Shown piece after piece: positions 1-7,188 of a stretch of DNA of 64,000 nucleotides. The notes under the pieces are model-generated. The model saw only the letters and a list, made by a program, of their open reading frames with translations, was not told the origin of the DNA and searched no databases. The stretch comes from Paracoccus nototheniae (lineage in GTDB: Bacteria; Pseudomonadota; Alphaproteobacteria; Rhodobacterales; Rhodobacteraceae): assembly GCF_004335005.1 (NCBI RefSeq), contig NZ_RQRT01000006.1, positions 24,863 through 88,862 on the forward strand. The letters run 5' to 3'. How positions within the stretch are numbered: position 1 is the stretch's first letter; the number at the start of each line of letters is the position of its first letter. The translations under genes and the position numbers were made by a program.

Positions 1-2
1 TC

Positions 3-785
3 GGGGCGGCGCTGTTTGCCAAGACGCCGCAGGGCTATACGCTGACCGCCGAGGGGGCGCGGCTGGTGGCCCCTGCCGAGGCCGCCGAACAGGCCGCCCT
101 TGCCGCAGCCGAAGGGGTCGCGCGCGAGGCCGGGATCACCGGGCAGCTGCGCATCGGGGCGCCCGACGGCTGTGCGAATTACCTGTTGCCGCAGGTGGCG
201 CGGGATCTGTGCGAGGCCCATCCGGGCCTGGAGGTGCAGATCGTCGCCCTGCCGCGTGTCGTCAACCTGACCCGGCGCGAGGCGGATATGGCGATTGCCG
301 TCTCGCCCCCCGATACGGGACGGCTGATGGTGCAGCGGCTGGCCGATTACCGGCTGCATCTGGCGGGTCATGACGATTATCTGGCCCGCCATCCGCCGCT
401 GCGCGATCTGGACGATCTGCGCGGCCATCGGATGATCAGCTATATCCCCGACATGATCTTTGACCGCGAGCTGGATTACCTGTCGGCCACCGGGGTCGAG
501 GCGTCGCAGATCAGCAGCAATTCCGTCGCGGTGCAGATGCAGGCGGTGCGGGCGGGGGCGGGGCTGGGGATCGTGCATGACTTTGCCGTGCCCTCTGCGC
601 CGGGCGTGCGCCGGGTGCTGATGGACCGCTTTGCGCTACGGCGCAGCTTCTGGATGATCCGGCATGCCGATGACCGCGCCTCGCGCAGGCTGACGTTGCT
701 GGCAGAGGCTGTGGCGCAGGGCATCCGGGCGGAATTGGCGCGGCTGGAGGGGGTCGGGGATGCGTGCCCCGTTCGTGGGACTTGA
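3..785 (+). CDS. LysR-family transcriptional regulator, 5' truncated by window edge
   Basis: The open frame enters from the left edge, with its first complete codon at position 3, and runs 260 residues. The visible start (FAKTPQGYTLTAEG) is the last strand of a LysR winged-helix DNA-binding domain; the rest is the periplasmic-binding-like effector domain with the usual LRIGAPDG and AGAGLGIVHDF segments. LysR proteins are about 300 residues, so roughly 40 N-terminal residues lie outside the window. It would act as a cytoplasmic one-component regulator. Its target and co-inducer cannot be told because the divergent neighbour is not visible. Confidence 0.9.
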   Translation, partial: GAALFAKTPQGYTLTAEGARLVAPAEAAEQAALAAAEGVAREAGITGQLRIGAPDGCANYLLPQVARDLCEAHPGLEVQIVALPRVVNLTRREADMAIAVSPPDTGRLMVQRLADYRLHLAGHDDYLARHPPLRDLDDLRGHRMISYIPDMIFDRELDYLSATGVEASQISSNSVAVQMQAVRAGAGLGIVHDFAVPSAPGVRRVLMDRFALRRSFWMIRHADDRASRRLTLLAEAVAQGIRAELARLEGVGDACPVRGT

Positions 786-839
786 CGCGGGCCGATTCGG
801 CGAAAAGGATGAACCTGTACAAGCCGGAGGGGGCCGATC

Positions 840-1301
840 ATGCTGGTCAAGCAATTGCTGACGATGAAATCCGATGTATCCAAGCCGTGGATCGATTCGG
901 GGACGATCGTGACGATCCTGCCCGAGACGACCCTGGGCGAGGCTGCGCGGCTGCTGGCCGAAAAGCGCATCGGCGCGGTGGTCGTGTCGCGTGACGGGCG
1001 GCGGCCCGACGGGATCCTGTCGGAACGCGACATCGTGCGGCAATTGGGCAAGCACGGCCCCGAGGTGTTGGCCCAGCCCGTCGGCGGGGTGATGACCACC
1101 GCCGTGCAGACCTGCACAACCGGCGAAGATGCGCTGACGATTCTGGAACGCATGACCGAGGGGCGGTTCCGTCACATGCCGGTGGTGGATGGTCAGGGTG
1201 ACATGCTGGGCGTGATCTCGATCGGGGACGCGGTCAGCGGGCGGCTGAAAGAGCTGGCGGCCGAGAAAGAGGCCCTGACCGGCATGATCATGGGCGCCTG
1301 A
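840..1301 (+). CDS. Tandem CBS-domain protein
   Basis: A 153-residue protein made almost entirely of two CBS motifs, at about residues 15-70 and 80-140. Recognisable elements are GAVVVSRDGRRPDGILSERD in the first half and RHMPVVDGQGDMLGVISIGD in the second. Paired CBS motifs form a Bateman module that binds adenine nucleotides and senses energy state. No catalytic domain is attached, so it is probably a stand-alone regulator or protein partner. The ATG is preceded by a purine-rich GGAGGGGG about 6 nt upstream. Specific ligand and partner are unknown. Confidence 0.88.
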   Translation: MLVKQLLTMKSDVSKPWIDSGTIVTILPETTLGEAARLLAEKRIGAVVVSRDGRRPDGILSERDIVRQLGKHGPEVLAQPVGGVMTTAVQTCTTGEDALTILERMTEGRFRHMPVVDGQGDMLGVISIGDAVSGRLKELAAEKEALTGMIMGA

Positions 1302-1401
1302 CGCGGGGTCTCGGGCCGCGCTGCGTGGGCGCAAACTTGCAATCGGGGCGCAAATGCGCTTTGCCTGTGCAACGAAACCATGACCCAAGGACGCGATCTT
1401 T

Positions 1402-1893
1402 ATGCGCATCGGCCTTTATCCCGGCACGTTCGACCCGATCACCCTTGGGCATATCGACATCATCCAGCGCGCGATGGCGCTGGTCGACCGGCTGGTGATC
1501 GGCGTCGCGATCAACCGCGACAAGGGCCCGCTGTTCGATCTGGAACAGCGCGTGGCGATGGTTCAGGCCGAATGCGATGCCATCGTCGCCAAGACCGGCG
1601 GCGAGATCGTGGTCCATCCGTTCGAGAATCTGCTGATCGATTGCGCCCGCGATGTGGGTGCGACGATCATCGTGCGCGGGCTGCGGGCGGTGGCCGATTT
1701 CGAATATGAATTCCAGATGGTCGGCATGAACCGTGCGCTGGACAGCAGCATCGAGACGGTCTTCATGATGGCCGATGCGCGGCGGCAGGCCATCGCGTCC
1801 AAGCTGGTCAAGGAAATCGCGCGGCTTGGCGGCGATGTGTCCAAATTCGTGACGCCCCCCATCGCCGAGGCGCTGATGCGCCGCTACGGCTGA
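1402..1893 (+). CDS. coaD: Phosphopantetheine adenylyltransferase
   Basis: CoaD transfers AMP from ATP to 4'-phosphopantetheine, giving dephospho-CoA, the penultimate step of coenzyme A synthesis, in the cytoplasm. The 163 residues match the usual length. The nucleotidyltransferase T/HxGH motif is seen as T14-L-G-H17 inside YPGTFDPITLGH, and the C-terminal adenylate-binding stretch reads ASKLVKEIARLGGDV. An AAGGAC ribosome site lies ahead of the ATG. The gene converges on the bactofilin gene, with two hairpins between them. Confidence 0.97.
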   Translation: MRIGLYPGTFDPITLGHIDIIQRAMALVDRLVIGVAINRDKGPLFDLEQRVAMVQAECDAIVAKTGGEIVVHPFENLLIDCARDVGATIIVRGLRAVADFEYEFQMVGMNRALDSSIETVFMMADARRQAIASKLVKEIARLGGDVSKFVTPPIAEALMRRYG

Positions 1894-1911
1894 GCGTCGC
1901 GGATCATGCGA

Positions 1912-1973
1912 AAGGCCCGCAGGGGCGGGCCTTGCAGACCCAGCCATGAAAAAGGCCCGCCAAAGCGGGCCTT
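1912..1973. terminator. Two tandem near-identical hairpins between convergent genes
   Basis: Stem 1 is AAGGCCCGC at 1912-1920 pairing with GCGGGCCTT at 1925-1933, loop AGGG. Stem 2 has the same 9-bp arms at 1952-1960 and 1965-1973, loop CAAA. Both are followed by CTTGCAG. They lie between the stops of coaD and the bactofilin gene, so they probably act as a bidirectional terminator, although neither has a long T-run. Confidence 0.7.
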
Positions 1974-1991
1974 GCAGGCAGTGGTCGGAAA

Positions 1992-2486
1992 TTATTCCGA
2001 AACGGGCGGCGCCAGTTTCTTGGTGCCTCCATTGTTCAGCGGATCTTCCTGACGCTGGACCGAGCCTTCGAAATGAGCGCCCGATTCGATCGCGATGGTC
2101 TTGTGGATGATGTCGCCTTCGACCCGGGCCGAAGCCGTCAGCCGCACCTTGAGCCCGCGCACGCGGCCCACGACGCGGCCATGCACGATGACATCATCGC
2201 CGACGATTTCGCCCTTGATGGTGGCCGATTCGCCGATGGTCAGCTGGTGGGCGCGGATATCACCCTCGACCGTGCCTTCGATGGTGATGTCGCCCTGCGT
2301 CTTGATATTGCCGGTCACCGTCAGATCGGGCGACAGGACCGAGGGCGACACGCGGGCGCGCGGCGCCGCTGCGGGGGTCGCGGTCTCGGCGCTGCGTTCG
2401 GGGGCTGCCTGCGGGGCGGTGGCGGCGTCCTGCGGGGCAGGGGTCTGGCTGGGGCGGTTTTCGGTCACGCGGGTCTTACTGAACAT
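1992..2486 (-). CDS. Bactofilin (polymer-forming cytoskeletal protein)
   Basis: A 164-residue bactofilin. A Pro/Ala-rich unstructured N-terminus (about 1-48) precedes a right-handed beta-helix domain (about 50-145) with repeating turns such as GNIKTQGDITIEGTVEGDI and GEIVGDDVIVHGRVVGRV. Bactofilins self-assemble without nucleotide into membrane-associated filaments and position cell-wall enzymes. The gene overlaps the upstream M23 peptidase gene by 11 nt, so the two are translationally coupled. This agrees with the known partnership of bactofilins and LytM-type hydrolases in alphaproteobacteria. That these two proteins interact is inference. Confidence 0.93.
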   Translation of the reverse strand: MFSKTRVTENRPSQTPAPQDAATAPQAAPERSAETATPAAAPRARVSPSVLSPDLTVTGNIKTQGDITIEGTVEGDIRAHQLTIGESATIKGEIVGDDVIVHGRVVGRVRGLKVRLTASARVEGDIIHKTIAIESGAHFEGSVQRQEDPLNNGGTKKLAPPVSE

Positions 2487-3759
2487 TGTCTGCTGCCTTG
2501 ATGAAGCTCATCGGGTCCACGGCCCGACCGTTCATCCGCACTTCGTAATGCAGATGCGGACCGGTCGAACGTCCGGTATTCCCCATATCACCAATCCGGT
2601 CGCCTTGCGACACCCGATCGCCGACTTTCACATGGATGCGGTTCAGGTGGGCATAACGGGTTTCGGTGCCCAGTTCGTGGCGGATCTTGATCAGATTGCC
2701 ATAGGCGCCCTGACGACCGGCAAAGGTCACGACACCGTCGCCGGTCACATGGATCGGCGTGCCGACCGGACCCGCCATGTCGATGCCTTCGTGCATCCGG
2801 CCCCACCGGCGCCCGAAGCCCGACGTGTAACGGAAGCTGTCGGTCACCGGCATCGCCAGCGGCAGCTTTTCGATGGCGATGCGATAGGTGTTCATCTGGT
2901 CCAGCGTCACGATGATCTGCCGGGCCTTGGTCTCGCCCTGGCTCAGCGCCGCGTCGCCGCGCGTCGAATAGGACATCGGCGTCAGCGGGCCCCCCTGACC
3001 GGAATAACCGCTGCGGATGGTGCGCAGCACTTCGTCGGGGTTCATGCCGACGCTGCGGAACACATCGTCCAGCGGCGCGACGGACACGGTCACCGCGTCC
3101 TCCAGCTGGGTCAGGATCTCATCGTTGCGGGCCAGGATCTGGTCGCGTTCGACGGTCAGTTCCTGCGCGGCCAGCTTGGCGGTTTCGGCCTGATGTTCCG
3201 CCTCGACCCGCTGATCGGCGGCGCTGCGCAACTCGCCCGACAGAATGTCCAGCGCGACCGAGAATTCCTCGGCCCGGTCGGGGCCGGCGGCATCGGTGGT
3301 GCTGGCAAGCGCCGGATCCTGATCGGCGATGGTGTCGCGCAGGGTGGATTGCACGGCCGCCAGACCGGTTTCCAGTTCGCGGCGACCCTCTTCCGAGGTC
3401 AGCAACTGCGTCTGCATCTGCGAGACCTGATCCAGCGCGACGGCAAAGCGCGACTGCGCGGCCAGCGCTTCGGCCGCGCGGGCGTCGCGTTCGGCCTGCA
3501 GCTGTTCCAGACGCTCCTCGAACGCAGCCTGACTGCGCTGCATCTGATCGCGGGAATTGCCCGAGCTTACCGCGTCGATCACCAGAAACGAGCTGGCGAC
3601 CAGCGTCCAGCCGAAGACCAGCGTGATGCCACTGATGCCAACTGCTTGCGTGACCGGGCGCAGGCGGACAAAGCGCGTGGTGTCATCGGACCGAAGGAAA
3701 AGCCGTTGCTCGGGCAGCCACTTTTCAAGCGACGCGTTCAGTCGATCCATCACCGTCAT
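2476..3759 (-). CDS. Membrane-anchored M23 (LytM) peptidoglycan endopeptidase
   Basis: A 427-residue protein: short cytoplasmic N-terminus, one membrane segment (about 38-60), a long Glu/Gln/Ala-rich coiled coil (about 68-215), and a C-terminal M23 domain (about 300-420). The zinc site looks complete: H323 and D327 in HEGIDMA, and H402-L-H404 in HLHYEV. It is therefore probably an active endopeptidase that cuts peptide cross-bridges in the periplasm, not a degenerate EnvC-like activator. It leads a two-gene operon with the bactofilin, which probably localises it. Its promoter should lie in the 187-nt gap upstream. Confidence 0.93.
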   Translation of the reverse strand: MTVMDRLNASLEKWLPEQRLFLRSDDTTRFVRLRPVTQAVGISGITLVFGWTLVASSFLVIDAVSSGNSRDQMQRSQAAFEERLEQLQAERDARAAEALAAQSRFAVALDQVSQMQTQLLTSEEGRRELETGLAAVQSTLRDTIADQDPALASTTDAAGPDRAEEFSVALDILSGELRSAADQRVEAEHQAETAKLAAQELTVERDQILARNDEILTQLEDAVTVSVAPLDDVFRSVGMNPDEVLRTIRSGYSGQGGPLTPMSYSTRGDAALSQGETKARQIIVTLDQMNTYRIAIEKLPLAMPVTDSFRYTSGFGRRWGRMHEGIDMAGPVGTPIHVTGDGVVTFAGRQGAYGNLIKIRHELGTETRYAHLNRIHVKVGDRVSQGDRIGDMGNTGRSTGPHLHYEVRMNGRAVDPMSFIKAADNVQ

Positions 3760-3811
3760 TGTCAGATTCTGTCCCCCGAAGGCACGCCGTTTTCTGAAGG
3801 CGAGGCGCGTT

Positions 3812-3895
3812 GGTTCCGTTCAGCCTTGGGTAAACAGCAGCTGTGCCTTCATGGCAACATCCCCCGGGCATACGGTTCCGTTCATTGGCGGAACC
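3812..3895. promoter_or_regulatory. Repeated and inverted GGTTCCG elements upstream of the M23-bactofilin operon
   Basis: The 11-mer GGTTCCGTTCA occurs at 3812-3822 and again at 3874-3884. The second copy is half of an inverted repeat, GGTTCCG (3874-3880), 8-nt loop, CGGAACC (3889-3895). They lie in the gap that must hold the M23 operon promoter and the end of the ScfR-like gene. A GANTC site (GAATC) inside GTAAACGAATCGTAAA is also nearby. The function is unassigned. Confidence 0.4.
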
Positions 3896-3946
3896 CTGCC
3901 TTGGTCGGCGGTGATCCGCCGAAAAGTGTAAACGAATCGTAAATAT

Positions 3947-5344
3947 TTAAGCGATTTCATAGGGCAACGGGCCGTCCCGATCCTGCGGAATACGCAATGC
4001 CCGATCAATAGGCGGCACGGAGCGCTGGTGGCAGGCCCGGCGCGGGCAGATCCGGCAGGAAATCCCGATCGGTTCGAACGCCTGATGGCGGGTCAGATCC
4101 AGCCCGTCGGCATAGACCATGCCGGTCGCGTGGTTCACCTCGACCCCCAGCCCGATGGCGAAACGGCGGACCGGCGCGTTGAAGGCGCCCGCATGTTTCG
4201 ACACGTCGCGCGACAGCAGCAGATAACGCACCCCGTCCGGCGTTTCGGCCAGCTGGCGCAGAAAGCGGCCCGGCTGTTCAAAGGCCTGATGCACGTTCCA
4301 CAGCGGGCAGGCACCGCCAAAACGTGCGAATTGCAACCGGGTCGCGGAATGGCGTTTGGTGATCGTGCCGGCCTGATCGACGCGCACGAAAAAGAACGGC
4401 ACGCCCTTGGCGCCGGGACGCTGCAGCGTGGACAGCCGGTGCGCCACCTGTTCCAGCGAGGCGCCGAACAGATGCGCCAGACGTTCCAGATCGTGACGCT
4501 CGGCCTTTGCCGCGGCCAGAAAGGCGCGATAGGGCATCAGCGCGGCACCCGCAAAGTAGTTCGCCATCCCAAGCCGCGCGATCTGTCGGGCGGTGGGGCT
4601 GCGAAAGCGGGCCAGATCCAGCGTGGCCTCCAGCAGATCGCCCTGATGTTCCAGCGCGACCAGATGCAGCAGCTGGAACAGGCGGGTGGGGGCTTCGGCG
4701 GCGGCATTGACCAGCAGGCGGTCGCCGTCGCGGCGAAAGACTGCCGCTGCGGGCAGCTCGGTCAGCTGGACGCGCAGACCGCGCGCCGCCAGCGCCGCCA
4801 CGGCCAAGGCCCATGGGTCGCCGCGCGTGCCGCCCGGACAGGCGAAGCGTTCGGCGGCAAGATCGACTGCGTCGATATAGTTGTCGCAGTAATGAAAGAA
4901 ATCGCGCACCTCGTCCCAAGGTGTGCTGAGGCTGTTCTGACCGGCCGCGCCGATTGCCTGATCCAGCGCCGCCAGCCGTTCCTGCCCGTCGCGATGCGCG
5001 CGGTACAGATCCAGAAACGCCCGCGCCAGCACCGGGGCATTGCTGGCCGCCAGCCGCAGATCGGCCAGAGGCGGGGCGGCATCGAACAGCGGATCGGCCA
5101 GCGCCTCTTGCATGTCGATGACCATGCGTTCGGCGTCGCCCGCCGCCAGCGTCGTCAGGTCGGTGCCGAATTCCTGCGCCATCCGCAGCAGGGCACCCGC
5201 GCTGATCGGCCGGTGGTTGTTTTCCATCTGCGACAGATAGGGCAGCGAGACGCCCAGCTTTTCGGCAAAGCGCCGCTGTGTCAGCGCGGCCCGGGCGCGG
5301 GTTTCGCGCAACGCGTGACCTGCATAGATCTTTTGCGTGGCCAT
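3947..5344 (-). CDS. ScfR-type (short-chain fatty acyl) XRE-family transcriptional regulator
   Basis: A 465-residue regulator with an N-terminal XRE helix-turn-helix (about 9-65, with RRFAEKLGVSLPYLSQMENNHRP) followed by a degenerate ImmA/IrrE-like region and a DUF2083-type C-terminal domain. The segment that would be HExxH reads HLVALEH, so no protease activity is expected. This layout is that of ScfR regulators (PccR, RamB, MccR), which sense acyl-CoA and control short-chain acyl metabolism. ATG at 5344 is preferred over GTG at 5353 because the G-rich ribosome site is correctly spaced only for the ATG. TTTGCAAA boxes just upstream suggest self-regulation. Confidence 0.85.
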   Translation of the reverse strand: MATQKIYAGHALRETRARAALTQRRFAEKLGVSLPYLSQMENNHRPISAGALLRMAQEFGTDLTTLAAGDAERMVIDMQEALADPLFDAAPPLADLRLAASNAPVLARAFLDLYRAHRDGQERLAALDQAIGAAGQNSLSTPWDEVRDFFHYCDNYIDAVDLAAERFACPGGTRGDPWALAVAALAARGLRVQLTELPAAAVFRRDGDRLLVNAAAEAPTRLFQLLHLVALEHQGDLLEATLDLARFRSPTARQIARLGMANYFAGAALMPYRAFLAAAKAERHDLERLAHLFGASLEQVAHRLSTLQRPGAKGVPFFFVRVDQAGTITKRHSATRLQFARFGGACPLWNVHQAFEQPGRFLRQLAETPDGVRYLLLSRDVSKHAGAFNAPVRRFAIGLGVEVNHATGMVYADGLDLTRHQAFEPIGISCRICPRRACHQRSVPPIDRALRIPQDRDGPLPYEIA

Positions 5345-5359
5345 GTCGCGCACCCCCCA

Positions 5360-5388
5360 TTTGCAAACCCGATCTTAGCGGTTGCAAA
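5360..5388. promoter_or_regulatory. Pair of TTTGCAAA-like operator half-sites upstream of the ScfR-like gene
   Basis: TTTGCAAA at 5360-5367 and GTTGCAAA at 5381-5388, centres 21 bp apart. TTTGCAAA is the published core for the ScfR protein PccR of Rhodobacter. Their place directly ahead of the ribosome site of this regulator suggests autoregulation. The usual PccR spacer is shorter (N4), so the match is in the core, not the spacing. Confidence 0.6.
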
Positions 5389-5406
5389 GCCTGCGGGGCA
5401 AGAGGC

Positions 5407-6597
5407 CTAGCCTTGCCGGACCAGCTGTGCCTCGCGGCGGAAAACCCATGCGATGGCCAGCAGCGACCCCACTGCCGAGGCGGTCATGATCAGCAACAGC
5501 GGCGTCGCCCCGCTGCCCGGCTGCAACAGGTTCCCGGCCAGCGCCGACAGCGCGGCCCCGCCGCCCACCGCCAGCGCGCCGCCCAGACCCGAGGCGGTAC
5601 CGGCCAGTTCGGGGCGCACGCTCATCATCCCGGAATTGGCATTGGGCAGCACCATGCCATTGCCCAGGCCCATCACCGCGATGGCGCCAAAGAAGATCAG
5701 CGGGCGCACATGCCCCGCCAGATCGGCGATCAGCGCCAGCGACAGACCGATGACGCAGGTGATGGTGCCCCACAGGATCATCCGGTTCAGCCCGAAACGC
5801 GGCGAAAACCGGGCCGACAGGAAATTGCCGGTGACATAGCCAAGCGAGGGGGCCGCGAACCAGTATCCCACCTGCGCGGGCGTCAGCCCGAAGACCTGAT
5901 CGCCGACAAAGGGCGCGCCGCCCAGATAGGCGAAGAACGCCCCCGAGGACAGCGTCGCCGCCCCGCAATAGCCCCAGAAGCGGTGCGAGCGCGCCAGGAT
6001 CGGATAATTCGCCCATTGCCGGCGCAAGGACAGGCCGCCGTCGCGCACCGTCTCGCCCATGTCATGCCAGGACAGGGCAAGGACGGCGATGCCCAAGGCG
6101 CCCATGACCGCGAAATTCGCCTGCCAGCCGAAGGCCTGATCCAGAAGCCCGCCAAAGACCGGCGCCATCATCGGCACCACCGCCATGCCCATGGTGACAT
6201 AACCCAGCATCGAGGCCGCGCGGTCGCCGTCATACAGATCGCGCACCACCGCGCGGGGCACCAGCATGCAGACGGTGATGACCGATTGCAGCAGGCGGAA
6301 GATCAGGAAGGTCGTGGCCGTGGTGGCCAGCAGCGTGCCGATGGTCGCCAGCAGAAACCCCACCAGCCCCCAGATCACCACGGGCCGCCGCCCAAAGCGG
6401 TCGCTGAGCGGGCCACCCAAGAGCTGCAGGACCGCGCTGGCGCCGATATAGGCCGAGACGGAAAGCTGCATCACCCCGTATTCCACCCCGAAATCCCGCG
6501 CCATGCCCGGCAGCGAGGGCAGAAACACATTCATCGACAGGGCCGAGACGCCCGACAGAGCGACCAGCGTCAGCAGGTGGGGCGGGGTGCGTGGCAT
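5407..6597 (-). CDS. MFS drug exporter, Bcr/CflA type
   Basis: A 396-residue integral membrane protein with about 12 hydrophobic segments. It has the major facilitator motif A in the loop after helix 2 (GGPLSDRFGRRPVV) and the RAVVRDLYDGDRAASMLGY stretch typical of the Bcr/CflA drug:H+ antiporter group. ATG at 6597 is chosen because AGGAGGT sits 3-9 nt upstream; the longer frame has no such signal. Substrate unknown (bicyclomycin or chloramphenicol-like compounds are typical for the family). A second, diverged family member is at 29259-30479. Confidence 0.92.
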   Translation of the reverse strand: MPRTPPHLLTLVALSGVSALSMNVFLPSLPGMARDFGVEYGVMQLSVSAYIGASAVLQLLGGPLSDRFGRRPVVIWGLVGFLLATIGTLLATTATTFLIFRLLQSVITVCMLVPRAVVRDLYDGDRAASMLGYVTMGMAVVPMMAPVFGGLLDQAFGWQANFAVMGALGIAVLALSWHDMGETVRDGGLSLRRQWANYPILARSHRFWGYCGAATLSSGAFFAYLGGAPFVGDQVFGLTPAQVGYWFAAPSLGYVTGNFLSARFSPRFGLNRMILWGTITCVIGLSLALIADLAGHVRPLIFFGAIAVMGLGNGMVLPNANSGMMSVRPELAGTASGLGGALAVGGGAALSALAGNLLQPGSGATPLLLIMTASAVGSLLAIAWVFRREAQLVRQG

Positions 6598-6696
6598 GAA
6601 ACCTCCTGATCGCGGGAGGATTGCATCATGTGCAGAATGGCCCGCCTTCGCGGTCATAGCGCGCGGCTTGGCCCTGCACCAGAGCGGGCGGTGGAT

Positions 6697-6817
6697 TTGC
6701 ATCCCGCGACGGACGGGGGGCCGGCCCCCCGCACCCCCCTTGGTGGTCGGATCGAAGGAGCGTTCGTCGGGGGCGGTGCGGGAGCCTCTGGCGGGGATAT
6801 TTGGGCCAAGATGAAAG
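6697..6817. repeat. Intergenic element with TTGCRTCCCGCG ... GGATATTT ends (diverged copy)
   Basis: This non-coding stretch begins TTGCATCCCGCGACGG and ends GGGGATATTTGGGCCAAGATGAAAG. The two ends match those of the elements at 23971-24074 and 29117-29223, but the GC-rich middle differs. It lies between two minus-strand genes and contains no credible gene. Confidence 0.5.
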
Positions 6818-6831
6818 ACCGGGCGGCGTGG

Positions 6832-7188
6832 TCAGCCGAAATCGTGGAAGATGAACCAGGCGCCAAGGCAGATCAGCGAAAAGCCGACGCCGTGCTGCCA
6901 GCCGATCTTCTCGCCCAGATAGGCCCAGGAGAAGATGGCAAAGACCGAGAGGCTGATGACCTCTTGAATGGTTTTCAGCTGGGCGGCGCTGAAATAGCCA
7001 TAACCGATGCGGTTGGCGGGAACCTGCATCAGATATTCGAAGAAGGCGATGCCCCAGCTAATGAAGATGACGGTGACCAGCGGTGCCGTCTTGAATTTGA
7101 GATGGCCGTACCAGGCCACCGTCATGAAGATGTTCGAGGCCAGCAGCAGGCCGACTGTGGCGACCGGGATCGGCAGGTTCAGTCCCAT
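6832..7188 (-). CDS. DMT-like small membrane protein, DUF486 family
   Basis: A 118-residue protein with four predicted membrane helices and the DUF486 pattern (ASNIFMTVAWYGHLKF, WGIAFFEYLMQVPANRIGYG, QLKTIQEVISLSVF). The family is related to drug/metabolite transporters, but no substrate is established. Its start overlaps the end of dnaB by 10 nt on the same strand, so it is probably co-transcribed with dnaB; a functional link is not implied. Confidence 0.88.
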   Translation of the reverse strand: MGLNLPIPVATVGLLLASNIFMTVAWYGHLKFKTAPLVTVIFISWGIAFFEYLMQVPANRIGYGYFSAAQLKTIQEVISLSVFAIFSWAYLGEKIGWQHGVGFSLICLGAWFIFHDFG

